NCBI GenBank assembly: GCA_019054805.1
Contig: JAHQIY010000010.1
Location: 3,021,501 to 3,085,500, forward strand
Length of the DNA: 64,000 bases
Origin: Brachionus manjavacas
Taxonomy: Eukaryota > Rotifera > Eurotatoria > Ploima > Brachionidae
Reading direction: 5' to 3'
Below, in pieces: positions 1 to 10,319 of this stretch (position 1 is its first letter; every line of letters starts with the position of its first letter). Made by a program: the position numbers and the translations under genes. The notes beneath the pieces are model-generated. The model made no database searches, was not told the origin of the DNA, and saw only the letters and a list, made by a program, of their open reading frames with translations.

Positions 1-618
1 CAGATTTTCGGTCTGTTCGACCAGATTTTCGCTCTAATCGACCAGATTTGCCGTCAGTTTGACCAGATTTTCGGTCTGTTTGACCAGATTTTCCTTCTGG
101 TTGACTATATTTTCTGCCTGGTTGACTAGATTTTCGGTCTGTTCGACCAGATTTGCCGTCTGTTCGACCAGATTTGCCGTCAGTTTGACCAGATTTGCCG
201 TCAGTTTGACCAGATTTGCCGTCTTTTTGACCAGATTTGCCGTCTGTTTGACCAGATTTTCCGTCTGGTTGACTAGATTTGCCGTCTTTTTGACCAGATT
301 TGCCGTCTGTTTGACCAGATTTTCCGTCTAGTTGACTAGATTTATTCTCTGGTTGACTAGATTTTTTCTCTGGTTGACTAGATTTTCCGTCTGGTTGACT
401 AGATTTATTCTCTGGTTGACTAGATTTTTTCTCTGTTTGACTAGATTTGCCGTCTGGTTGACTAGATTTTCCGTCTGGTTGACTAGATTTTTTCTCTGGT
501 TGACTAGATTTTTTCTCTGGTTGACTAGATTTGCCGTCTGGTTGACTAGATTTTCCGTCTGGTTGACTAGATTTTCCGTCTGGTTGACTAGATTTTCCGT
601 CTGGTTGGCCAGATTTAC
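1..618. repeat. 21-bp minisatellite coding for heptads, runs off the window edge
   Basis: About 29 tandem units of 21 bp (consensus near TTGACTAGATTTTCCGTCTGG) start at position 1 and end near 618. Because 21 is divisible by three, the reading frame is kept. The minus strand reads NLVN/K-Q-T/R-x heptads and the plus strand reads LTRFxVx heptads with almost no stops (59-628). Units 331-618 are inside the last exon of the minus-strand gene. Units 1-327 lie past a TAG at 330-328, where the expected CAG is TAG. Two subtypes alternate: GACCAG (K in the heptad) in the distal half and GACTAG (N) in the proximal half, so the array has grown by local duplication. Confidence 0.9.
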
Positions 619-2935
619 CGTCTTGTAACTGCTTTGGTTTTTTCTGTGAGAGCGTCCCAAATAACTCATTTGAAAGCTTTGAAATGGTAATGGTTGAACA
701 AGTTTTGTCTGGTTGACCAATTCTCGCATTTTTGTCAAATCGGATAAATTGTCATGTTGACCAGGTCTCTTGACTTTTGCATCATTTTTTAAGACTTGTG
801 TTCCAGAATTTTGATGTTTGCTTGCGCTTGTATCATTTTTTCTCTCCATTAGCTCTTTCTTTTGCTCCAACATAGTATCAAAATAGTCAAAGACAAGATT
901 CTTATAAAAAGTTTCAATTTTTGTTTCATCGTTTTCGATTTCGAATTGTTCAAATATGTAATCAAAAATGACGTTATCTGCAAAAGCTTCCTCGACAGAT
1001 TTAAAATTTGGAACAAGTTGTGATTCTTAATATTAGTATTGAAATACATTTAATGTCATTCATTTAAAATAAATTATTGTTCTTACCTTTTGATAAAATT
1101 TTAAATTCAGCGGTGGAATAAAGCGTTTTCTTAATGATTGAATACAAAACTTGGGCTCTCTTCAAACAGCTTTTTGATCGATTGTTATTCAAATCGCTTT
1201 TTGACTTCTAAAATTATTCGAAATAAAAATAAATAAAAAATCAAAGACTTAAATCTATATATTTATTTCTTTTTTTTGCGTTAATAGCCTTGGATATTCC
1301 ATGGCAAAAAAGCTTTATTTTTTTAATTGTCTCATGAAAATTAGATTATCTATGAAAAACTCCTTCTTAATTTTCCTTATTTGGTTGTTCATAAATATGC
1401 CTTGGACATTCCAAGACATTATTTTGAAATACCTGTTGAGTGTTTGAACGCTTAATTTTTTGTAAAAATTTATATACCTAGATTCTGATATATTTATTTC
1501 TTTTTTTTGCGTTAATAGCCTTGGATATTCCATGGCAAAAAAGCTTTAAGTTTTTTAATTGTCTCATGATAATTAGATTATCTATGAAAAAATCCTTCTT
1601 AATTTTCCTTATTTGGTTGTTCATAAATATGCCTTGGACATTCAATGACATTATTTTGAAATACCTGTTGAGTGTTTGAACGCTTAATTTTTTGTAAAAA
1701 TTTATATACCTAGATTCTGATATATTTATTTCTTTTTTTTGCGTTAATAGCCTTGGATATTCCATGGCAAAAAGCTTTAAGTTTTTTAATTGTCTCATGA
1801 TAATTAGATTATCAATGAAAAAATCCTTCTTAATTTTCCTTATTTGGTTGTTCATAAATATGCCTTGGACATTCCATGACATTATTTTGAAATACCTGTT
1901 GAGTGTTTGAACGCTTAATTTTTTGTAAAAATTTATATACCTAGATTCTGATATATTTATTTCTTTTTTTTGCGTTAATAGCCTTGGATATTCCATGGCA
2001 AAAAAGCTTTATGTTTTTTAATTGTCTCATGATAATTAGATTATCAATGAAAAAATCCTTCTTAATTTTCCTTATTTGGTTGTTCATAAATATGCCTTGG
2101 ACATTCCATGACATTATTTTGAAATACCTGCTGAGTGTTTACTATGAATTTATTTGCCTAGGATCTGATATATTTTTGGCAACTTGAAGTTGATGGTCAA
2201 TTCAAGATATCATTTCAATTTCTCAGTACATTAAAATAATGATATTTTGAATTGATCATCAACTTCAGGGTGCGATATTTTTTCCTTTTTTTTGCGTTAG
2301 TTGCATTGGATTTTCCATGGCAAAAAAGCTTTATGTTTTTTAATTTCAAATCGTAATTCATTATTAGGAAATGAATTTAATTATACATACCTGAGAGTAA
2401 TTTGAAGAAAAGGATGAATTTGATGATATTGGTTGATAAGCTTCTTTCTCTTTGCTTTCTAGAGAGTTATTATGTTCATAAAATTTTTTGAACAAACATA
2501 ATCCTGTTAGCTTTATTTTTGGAGGATTCAGCTAATAATTTTATTTATTTAATTTATTTTTACAAATACTATTTTTTTTTACATTTTTGTTGACATTTCT
2601 GCACTCAATGAATTCTTTCTCAACTGTTTGATTATATTCTTCTTTTGAATTGTATAAAAGGAATTTTCTTGTTTGTGAATCAAAATAAACATCTTGAATC
2701 AAATCAACCATTGATTCAACATCAAAAAACTCAAGATCGTTTTCTTAAAATATAATTTTAAATAAAATATTTAGTTTGTTTTGTTTATAATACCTTTTAA
2801 ATAATTTAAAAAATCATTTTTCTCAAAATTTTTATGTTCAAATTTCGAATCAGCATTTTTTAAAGCTAGATAGCCCTTAAAATAAAATGCTCTCTCTTGA
2901 TTTTTTCTTCTTCTATTATTTTGTTTATTATTCAT
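328..2935 (-). CDS. Unrecognised 420-aa protein with C-terminal heptad minisatellite, five exons
   Basis: I spliced this gene by hand. Exons on the minus strand are 2794-2935 (ATG at 2935-2933), 2583-2743, 2391-2531, 1087-1207 and 328-1025 (TAG at 330-328). Every intron starts GT and ends AG (GTATTA, GTAAAA, GTATGT, GTAAGA donors), and the phases match at all four junctions, giving 420 residues. Introns are 50, 51, 1183 and 61 nt; the long one holds a satellite array. The N-terminal part (starting MNNKQNNRRRKNQERAF) is charged and shows no family I know. Near residues 190-245 it is acidic and aromatic (VIFDYIFEQFEIEND). From about residue 325 it becomes heptads of the type NLVNQTE/NLVNQRK (14 counted), ending on a partial unit. 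There is no signal peptide or obvious membrane segment. The heptads could form an amphipathic helix or coiled coil; that is inference. The first ATG is in frame with everything downstream. Function unknown; that it is a real gene is well supported by the phased junctions. Confidence 0.75.
1262..2345. repeat. 231-bp satellite array inside intron 3 of the heptad-repeat gene
   Basis: The landmark GCGTTAATAGCC recurs at about 1278, 1509, 1741 and 1972, and as a variant at 2294, so the period is 231-232 bp. The last interval is 322 bp because of a 91-bp insertion. Units are nearly identical, with few substitutions and small indels, so amplification is recent. The array lies wholly inside the 1183-nt intron (1208-2390). 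Open frames read from it on both strands are by-products of the repeat. Confidence 0.9.
2176..2272. mobile_element. MITE with inverted repeats inserted in the satellite
   Basis: An inverted repeat (left arm about 2182-2214, CTTGAAGTTGATGGTCAATT; right arm about 2238-2267, its near-perfect complement) separates two halves of one satellite unit. It accounts for the 91 extra bases in that unit (322 against 231). GATAT-type sequence flanks both sides and may be the target duplication. There is no coding capacity. The exact ends are uncertain by a few bases. Confidence 0.65.
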
Positions 2936-3204
2936 TATTCTTCGTTATATAATCTATATTTTTATCTAAAATATAAATTGAAATATTTAACAAAGATTTG
3001 GTAAATATTAGAAATTGTTTATTGGTTATATTATTTAAGGCTTTATATTTATCCCTATTCACTTATGATTTGGAACAGAGGTAACTAAATTTAGTTGATC
3101 ATCTTAATAAAAATTAGTTACAATTCTAAACTGCTTTTTTTTAAAAGTTGGCTCCCTAATTAGCTTGTTATACTCCAAATTTTGTTCATATAAGTCCTGT
3201 CTAC

Positions 3205-3410
3205 TGTCTATTCTCAATAATTAACAGCATGTCTCAAATCTTGGCCAAAGTCTTGACTTAAGGCGAGCACTTCTTGATCACGGAGCCAGTTGGCAAGCAC
3301 CACGGCCTCTCTTTCAAACTGGAAAACAGTCAACATGGCGTTAGGGTTACTCATGTTACGTAAGTACTTGGTCACTAGCACAAGCGGTAATTTTTGCTCT
3401 TCCATTTAGG
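3205..3410 (-). pseudogene. Spectrin-repeat fragment
   Basis: A short GC-richer block on the minus strand reads FQFEREAVVLANWLRDQEVL followed by ALSQDFGQDLRHAV. This looks like helix B/C of a spectrin repeat (REA..x..WLx.QE..L.S.DxGxDL). It ends at a possible splice donor (GTTAAT). Upstream, a second frame (3410-3480) is also open and codon-like (for example NQILNGRAKITA), and it joins only through a frame change. I see no start or complete gene. It is the first of a run of broken gene pieces up to 10.1 kb. The family assignment is tentative. Confidence 0.45.
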
Positions 3411-3690
3411 ATCTGGTTCATTTGATATTGACCATCTGAGAGTACAATTTCACCTGTCAAATAAAGTTCTTCACCTTCATCATCATCGTTACCTAAAAAA
3501 TTTGATAAAATTCGTACTTTATTTTTTTTTTAAGTTGGATTTTACTTGAAAAGGTTGGCCATTCGGGATATCAATTAAATTTCTCAGCCAAAAATCTCCT
3601 TGATTAACATTTACAGACCTGAAAATGTTGGTATATAAATAAATAATAAAATAAAATATAATAAAATAAATAAATATATTAAAATATAAT

Positions 3691-3775
3691 TTAGCCCGCC
3701 AAAATAAACGGGCCAACAACCGCGATGAACCGCCCGTTTTTGGACCGGTTAGCTCTGTCCGCGTCCAACACTATT
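3691..3775. mobile_element. GC-rich element fragment (CCGCCC / GTCCAACAC end)
   Basis: An abrupt GC-rich patch (GCCCGCCAAAATAAACGGGC ... GTCCAACACTATT) in an AT-rich setting. Related patches are at 9672-9722 and 52595-52945, and the last shows long inverted arms. The shared end GTCCAACAC suggests the terminal repeat of a DNA element. This copy has only one end. Confidence 0.55.
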
Positions 3776-4835
3776 ATTTATTAAATTATTTTTGTTTTGC
3801 ATTTAAAAATATTTATATAATAAAAATAAATCTCGAAAAAGTTGAAAGACAAAATAATTGTAATTAATTTTTGGGTTTCGGGATTTTTACTTGACGAGAT
3901 TATGTCCATTTCACCATATTATGTTATCACCTGATATTCGATCTTTTATAAGATTTTGGAAAAGGGGAAGCGTGAAAATTACATAGAAAAAACATAAATT
4001 TGTTTTTATGTATTTATAAAATTCGAGAATTATTAGTGTAATTGAGTATACTGTGTCACCAAATTTCCTAACTAGAAAGTAAAAAAATTGTAAAAAATTT
4101 TTCCTTTAGTTCAAAATTAGAATTAGTAAAACAATGCATCGGAAGCTGATGCTGAAATGGCGGTCAAAGATTTCGAAAAATCTTTAACCAAAGATGCCAA
4201 AATTATATAAATCATTTAAAAAAGTTTTTATTTGTTTTTATTTTCAATTTAATCTTTAAAAAAAATTTTAATAAAAATTAAGGTAATTATAGTGCTTATA
4301 GAAAGAGATGGAGAATAGTCGAATCATCGGGATGTGTATAATTGAAATTTTTTTTTTGCCTTTTTGTTTATTGTTTATAATTAACTTTTTTTAAATTTGT
4401 ACAAAATCTACTTTTTACTAAAAATTACAACTATTAAATAAAATTTCACTTGAAAAAAAGTAGTTTCTTTTTTTTCGAATTCAGGCTGAAAAAATTTAAA
4501 ACAAGTCAAAAAATGTCAAAATTCTCAAAAAACTAGTATTTTTTTACAAAAAAATACGTAATTTCCGGTAATTTTACGTAAAATAAGTTAATCATAGCAG
4601 TACTGTATTTTAAATAAAAAATTGGGTCTAAAATGATTGTCAAAAAGTTCAATAAATATATATGCTCTTTAAAAAAAAATCTACAACTACTGCATAAATG
4701 TCTCCATTCAAAAAAAATCTACAACTAAATAAATTAACTTACGGTTAAACTGTTGAGCACGAAAAAAAAGTAAAAAAAAAGTTAGTTATGTTAAAAATTA
4801 TATTTTTGAGGAAAAAAAATTTACTGTTTGTAGCT
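3776..4835. other. AT-rich spacer with TTTACGTAAA words
   Basis: A short codon-like run (NNASEADAEMAVKDFEKSLT, about 4132-4200) is too brief to assign. Near 4545-4600 the words TACGTAAT and TTTTACGTAAA recall the arms of the 43.7-kb hairpin element. Confidence 0.4.
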
Positions 4836-6262
4836 GATTCGTATTGAATTCGTTTGAGCTTTAGATCGAGCAGATACTGAACACCCGAGTTGTACAAATG
4901 TTTAAGCAACACTTTGGCTTCCAAAAGACCATGGACAGTGTTGAAAATGTACTTGGATCTGTCCTCTTGTTCTCCTTCAATTACCATCTGTTGAATTTCA
5001 TTTATCTGAAGACTCTTTCCCTCAATGTCCTCTTTGATGCGTTCAATTTTTTCTTCAAGTTGCATTGGACTTTCGTATTCTTCATCGGAAAAATTGGCCA
5101 ACAATTTACGCTTTGAATCAGGCGCTTCGTTGGCAAAATCTTCCAGTTCTTTGAGCTTTTCTTGGAGGCGATTGAGCTCAGCGGCAGACTCCTTGCGCTC
5201 TTCGATCAAATTGTTCAGGTTTATTCTAGCCACGGCAATGTCCACGCTCAGATCAAGTTCTTGGGTGACCCAGTTGCGGAGCTTTTCGCCCAAATGAGAC
5301 GAGTCCTTGCGGTCGAAATTTTGCTGCCGCTTTTCAGCCACCTGCTTCTGCTTCTCCAAGGTCTCTCTCAGCTGTTTTTGTATGCGAGTTATTTCCTCGT
5401 TCTTTCGCTTGAACACAGCCTCCTGTCTGTTGTTCCCTTCTTGTAATTTTGTGATTTCGACAAGACGCTTTCTTTCCACCGCCTTCAGCTGGTTGACTTC
5501 TTTTTCTTTTGTTGGCGAAATTTGCGGAAAGTGTCCGTTTCGATCTTCATTTGCTTCAAAAGTTTAACTCTTTCGGTCTTGATGTTTTGAATTTCGAGTC
5601 GCAGCTTTTCACAATACTTTTCGTTTTCTTCCTTTAGGCGAACCATTCTCACAAAGTCTTTTTCTTTTTTTCAGCTCGTGAACTTCGCCCTCAAGCTGCT
5701 TGAGTCTTTCTTTGCGCACTTCGGCAGGCTTTTTGCAATCGGAACTTTTGTTCACGATCAAATCTTCTTTTTCTTTCTCGAGGGCATCGATTCTATGCTT
5801 GAACTCTTCAAGTTGGGCCTCGTAGCGCATGCTGACAGTATTTTCCACCATTTTCTGGAATAGGCTCTCTTTTTTGGCCAATTCGGTGTCGTATTCGCTC
5901 AGTTGACACTGCATCTTGGCCTGCCTTAGAGCGTAGTCTTTCTCCATCGGCTCGTTTAGGTCCGACACCTCTGGCTCGTTCTCAATTTCGCTTGAGTCCT
6001 TCTTTATCTGCTCGAATTCTTGCATTTTGCTTTGAAGCTCGTTAAACAGGGTCTTGTTTTGGGCCACTGTTTGGTCAAGATTCGAATGCTGTGTCATGTT
6101 GGCTGCGTTTTCTTCAGTTTCCTGGATCACTTTTTGAAACGCTACTTTTATTTCTTCGAATTTTCGCTTTTGATCATCGCGCTCAGTCTCAAGCTTAGAA
6201 AAAATTTCAATTTTGTGGTCTCGTTAATCAAAATTTTGGGCTTGAGAACTAGACATTTGAGT
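4836..6262 (-). pseudogene. KIF4: KIF4-type kinesin stalk fragment, frameshifted
   Basis: Minus-strand coding blocks match the long coiled-coil stalk of chromosome-associated kinesin KIF4 in order. A block ending 6130-5609 contains YALRQAKM and ERLKQLEGEVHELKKR. An intermediate frame contains RLKEENEKY and RVKLLKQMKIETDTFRKF. A final block (5479-4745) contains ETLEKQKQVAEKRQQNF and EDRSKYIF...LEAKVLLKHL. The motor domain and the C-terminal Cys-rich part are absent. A plausible acceptor (TTTTCAG) sits at 6263 and a plausible donor (GTAAAT) near 4836. The frame is broken at least twice, near 5665 in an A-run and near 5505, and a TAA interrupts the first few codons near 6228. Either this is a decayed fragment or the assembly has indels; the stop codon favours decay. 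In a living gene it would act in spindle and chromosome organisation. Confidence 0.75.
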
Positions 6263-6264
6263 CT

Positions 6265-7975
6265 GAAAATTTTGCAACTTAAGATGGTACTAAAATTTTT
6301 TTTTTCACATTTTTTTCTCAATTAAAAAATTATTTTAGTTAATTTTTACTTGATTGTCAAAAAAAAATTTAAATTACTAAAAATTCTATTTCTTATCGAG
6401 TGTTTTCGAACCGAAAAAAAATTCATATCATATTAATACTGGACATTTTTGTATTAGATCTTACTTAACTCTCTTGCGACTACGATATTGTACAATAAAA
6501 ATTAATCAATTGGTTTTTTTTTCAATAAAATTTAGATCGATTTTTTTCACATTTTTTGATGATAATGTGGTAAACGCAAAGAATCTGAATAGGCTAAAAG
6601 TGAAGCTTGGTGTTAGGATGTCGAAAGAAAGAATCGACTGCTGCAATTGTCTATAGCTATGCTTAGATAACCTCTAAGCTGCAGTTTATAATGCTCCTAC
6701 TTTATGACATTTTCATTTTTTTCTTTCAGGCTCATGAAAAAATTCATTTTTAATTTATCAAAAAAAAATGTTTTTTTTAAAGAAGATCATAAAGCAAACA
6801 AATAATTTTTTTAAAAAAATTTCAAATTTTTTAAGTAAATATTATACCAAATTTTTTTTTTTTCAATTAATTGAAACCACTTTGCAGGATGACTAAATTT
6901 TAACTTTTTTTTTTAAATTTTAATCTTATTTAATTAAAGAAATAATAATAAAAAAAACACATTTTTGTACATTTATTTTCTTAGTTTGAAACTTATTATA
7001 AGATCACAAATAAGTGACCGTGAGAAAAAACTGGCTAATAAAAATAAACCCTTAAAAATTATAATGTATCACTTTGAGCATTAATTATTACTCAATTCAA
7101 AACTGGTCTAATAAGGAACTGAGTTCTCTGAAATTAAAAAGGAGTCATTCGAATGTTTTTTTTAAATAAAATTTTAAAAAGTTTAGATGGTTTTTTTTTA
7201 TCATGAAACTATGAATTTATTTGGATGTAATAGACCCAGTTTAAAAAAATTAAATAAAATCTAATTAAATATAATTTTACTCTAATTTTTAAGATTAGAG
7301 TAAAATTATTTTCAACTTTCAAGTGAAGTCAAATGACTTGGTAAAGATTTTCTGAAGTCTAGTTCCGCACTTGATATTGAAAATACTTTAAAATGACTTT
7401 ATTAAAACTTAAAAATAATTTTTACAGAAAATTTTCAGCGTATAAAATATTTTAAAATATTTTTTCTAATTTAAAATATAAATAATAATAAAAAACAAAA
7501 TTAAAAAACTCAAAAATTTAATTAGATTAAAAAAATCGTATAGGTCAAAAAAAAATCTTATTAATCTCATGATTTTTTTTTACTTTTCGCACATCAATTT
7601 TCACATATGTGTAGCCTTGGACCTTACTTCAAAAGTAGAAACAAGACCCGGGAAAGCTGAAGTTTCATACTTAGAATTTGTGGTTAAAAAAAGTATTTTT
7701 TAATTTTTTAAAAAGTATTTATTTTTTAGTAATAAGATTCAGATATTAAGTGCTTAACTTCATTTTAAAGTCTGCAAAAAAATTCATGAAAATTATTGAA
7801 TTTTTAAAAACTTTTAACTTTATTGAACTTCGAAATTTAATTTTTTTAAACTTAATATAATATTCAAAATACATTGGGATAATTTAAAATTCTAATTTGA
7901 TCTTCTTCTATTGGCAACAGAGTCTGAGAGTTCTAAAAAATTAATTCAAAAAACCGATTTTTTCAAATGCTTATA
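6265..7975. other. AT-rich spacer between KIF4 and calpain pieces
   Basis: No codon-biased frame or recognisable repeat except short GACTT/AAGTC words near 7320-7370. Nothing supportable. Confidence 0.5.
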
Positions 7976-7981
7976 ACTTAC

Positions 7982-8527
7982 GATCGCAAAAGCTTTTAAA
8001 AGCTCAATTTGGCGTACGCTTTCTCCAGCAGACAGCTCCAGGATTGTTTGGCTCTGTCCGATTGCTGCAAAACACCAGACGTCCGTCCGGAAACACGGGC
8101 AAAGAATCATTTACTACCACATCGAACCACTTGCCAAACTGCCAAAATCTGAAGTGAAACAACCCATTGTAGCCAGGCTTGTCGAATGTTTGGTCACCAG
8201 GAACTACAAAATTGAATATCAATGGTCTGATACGGCTGCAATGAACCAGCAGTTTCCCAAGTAGCCTTGATCCAAATCAAAGCGAGATACATCGCCAACT
8301 AAAAAATAAAGGAAAAGAGTTCTTATAAATTTTATTAATCTTTAAAAATGGTTTAATTGAGAGTACCAATGAATTGAGGATCGGGGCAAATCTGGTGGGG
8401 ACGTCGTCAAGTGACGCCTCGTGGCGGCGCCTGGATGTAATAAATTGAACGAGTTGGAGGAAGCTCACAGTCGTTGAACAAGTTGTTTGAGTTGAACTGA
8501 TGGCGTAGCGCTTCATACACCTGGTTT
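7982..8527 (-). pseudogene. Calpain protease-core fragment with retained intron
   Basis: Minus-strand exon 8367-8527 reads YEALRHQF, LFNDCELPP, IYYIQAPPRGVT, then TGA where calpains have Trp, then RRPHQICPDPQFI. A 68-nt intron (8299-8366, GT-AG) joins in phase to [20 protein letters not shown]. That segment holds the catalytic Cys of the papain-like core with the conserved preceding Gln. Further on come [27 protein letters not shown] and, after frame changes, LLEKAYAKL, then a GTAAGT donor at 7981-7976. Lesions: one nonsense codon (about 8405), a frameshift near 8225, another near 8040 and probably one near 8005. The catalytic His and Asn region is missing. This is a Ca-dependent cysteine protease relic. 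Confidence 0.8.
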
Positions 8528-8569
8528 TTGGCCAAAAAACAAACAATTATGTCTGAGATAAAGCACTGT

Positions 8570-8955
8570 TTGGCCATGAATCCAGAATACGGCTCGTGGC
8601 TGTGGAAGCTGCGCGTGCTCCAGGACGAGCTCAAAATGACGCTCAGACTCACGCCCGACGGAGACAAAGTGCCCATTTGCATTTTTCTCACCAACGAGTG
8701 CGGCTACTACTTGGACATATCGTTATATCGCGAGATCACCGACCCGATAACTGGCGCGACCTATTTAAAGAGCTACTCGGACCAAAATTGACCGCTGCAC
8801 GGACGCTTGTTGCGCTTTTCACCTGCAGCAAAAGCGCTTCGCTGCCCAGTCCAGCGGCACCACGTACGCTTACGACTTTCCGGAGATGTTCCGCTAGTCG
8901 CTGATGAAAATATGGCAAAGTTGCGGGTTCGATTTGAAAATTAAAAAAATTCAAA
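8570..8955 (+). pseudogene. ACC: Acetyl-CoA carboxylase fragment, head to head with calpain piece
   Basis: On the plus strand the open frame reads EYGSWLWKLRVLQDELKM, LRLTPDGDKVPICIFLTNE and GYYLDISLYREITDP. This is the segment just before the carboxyltransferase domain of animal acetyl-CoA carboxylase. Codons are strongly GC-ending, unlike the surroundings. At the expected GPLHG the Gly codon is TGA. After a frameshift and a small deletion (about 8820) the match resumes with [20 protein letters not shown], then EMFR, TAG in place of Gln, then SLMKIWQS. Only about 120 codons of a roughly 2300-residue enzyme are present. Its 5' end abuts the 5' end of the calpain fragment on the opposite strand. 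Confidence 0.8.
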
Positions 8956-9671
8956 ATTTAAAATTAAACACTTACAAAATTTTAAAATATTGCAAATAAA
9001 ACTTCTGTTTTTACAAAGACAAATAAATTGTCTTAAATTCGATTGATTTTAAAAGCCGATAATTAATTAAAAGAAAACTTTCAGAATTTACTTTCAAGGC
9101 TAATTGGTGTAACAACTTTTGTTACACATTGTTACATATTTTACAGGAGCAATTTTTTCATTCATCGAAAAATTTGAATTTAGAACTTTTTCTTGAACTT
9201 TTTGAACTTTTTGAACAAAACTTCACAATGCTAATACTATAAACTTTTTTAAGCTGTTCAAATTCCGGTTCCTATTACCCAAAAAGGACACAATTTAAAA
9301 ATTTAAATCAAGTACACTCTAATGAATTTTTGGACGTAGAATTCAAATATCATATTGGTTTTTAAAAAAATGAAAAATCAAAGTTCGATTTTTAGGTTCA
9401 AAATGTTAATTAATTCCTAAAAAAATTGATATTAAAATTTTTTTTATTAAATGTTTGATTATTATTACCTTAAAATTTTTTTAAAAATTAATAAAAAAAT
9501 TTTTTAATAATTAAATGAATTATGATGTATTTTCAATGAATTTCGATAAAATGGTTGCTAATTCGTTATTAATTCATCTATTAATTTTAATCGATTAATC
9601 ACCGTTTTTTGTGACTGGGATAGATTTTTTGATTAAACAGCTCTTTTTCTAAAAATAAAATTTAGTTTTAG

Positions 9672-9722
9672 ACCGCCAAAATAAACAGCCAAAAATATAC
9701 GGGCGACCAAAAATCCGGCAAA
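9672..9722. mobile_element. Short copy of the GC-rich CCGCCAAAATAAAC element
   Basis: The motif ACCGCCAAAATAAACAGCC ... GGGCGACCAAAAATCCGGC repeats the GC-rich element seen at 3691 and 52595. No coding potential. Both ends fade into AT-rich sequence. Confidence 0.5.
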
Positions 9723-9934
9723 AAATTAAAAAAATAATATAATTCAAAATATATTTATTATTTAAAAAAAGTAGCTTTTTAATTAAAAAAAAAATAAATT
9801 CAAAAATTTAAAATAAAAAAATAATTTAAAAAATAAAAAAAAAGAAAAAAAAAATTCTAATTTAAAAAATAAAAAAAAAGAAAAAAATAATTTATTTACA
9901 AAATTGAAAAAAAAAAGAAGAAAAAAAATTGGTT

Positions 9935-10135
9935 GTTGGGCCGCAAGCTTAGCTTTGAGTCAGCTGCCGGATTGGAGTCCATGTGACCTCGCTTGATCTA
10001 GCTCTTAAAATAGGGTGCCAATGTGTTGCTGGCGTAGGAATCAAAGGTGTCGTATGGTGACGAATTCAAAAAAGAAATGACTCTGACATGGTTATGAAAT
10101 TTTTTCGCATTCAACAACTGCGCCCCGCTTTCTTT
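9935..10135 (-). pseudogene. Dynein heavy chain N-terminal fragment
   Basis: A GC-richer minus-strand block reads AQLLNAKKF, HVRVISFLNSSPYDTFDSYA and SNTLAPYFKS, then TAG, then IKRGHMDSNPAADSKL. The run F-LNS-P-DTF-Y-N-APYFKS(Y) resembles the N-terminal tail of cytoplasmic dynein 1 heavy chain. The TAG replaces an expected Tyr codon. No further exons are visible. The identification comes from memory of the family and is less certain than that of the KIF4 and calpain pieces. Confidence 0.45.
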
Positions 10136-10319
10136 TTAAAAATTAAAAAAGAATATTCTAAATGCATGCAACTTTTGATAAAATAGAAATTTGAAAAATT
10201 GCATAAATAATTTCCAATTAAATTAGATTTTTGAGTCAAAAAATATTGCAACTCATAATATTGATTTTTGATTTGATCCTAAATATTAGTTGCAAACTTT
10301 TATAAAAAAATTTTTTATT

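Noticed and set aside
1315-2187. Open frames in the 231-bp satellite, including a MSWNVQG motif like an AP endonuclease start
   Set aside because: They repeat with the satellite, have frameshifted variants between units, and lie inside an intron; the motif is too short to count.
4898-5567. Plus-strand frames in the KIF4 region
   Set aside because: They are shadows of the minus-strand coiled-coil coding sequence.
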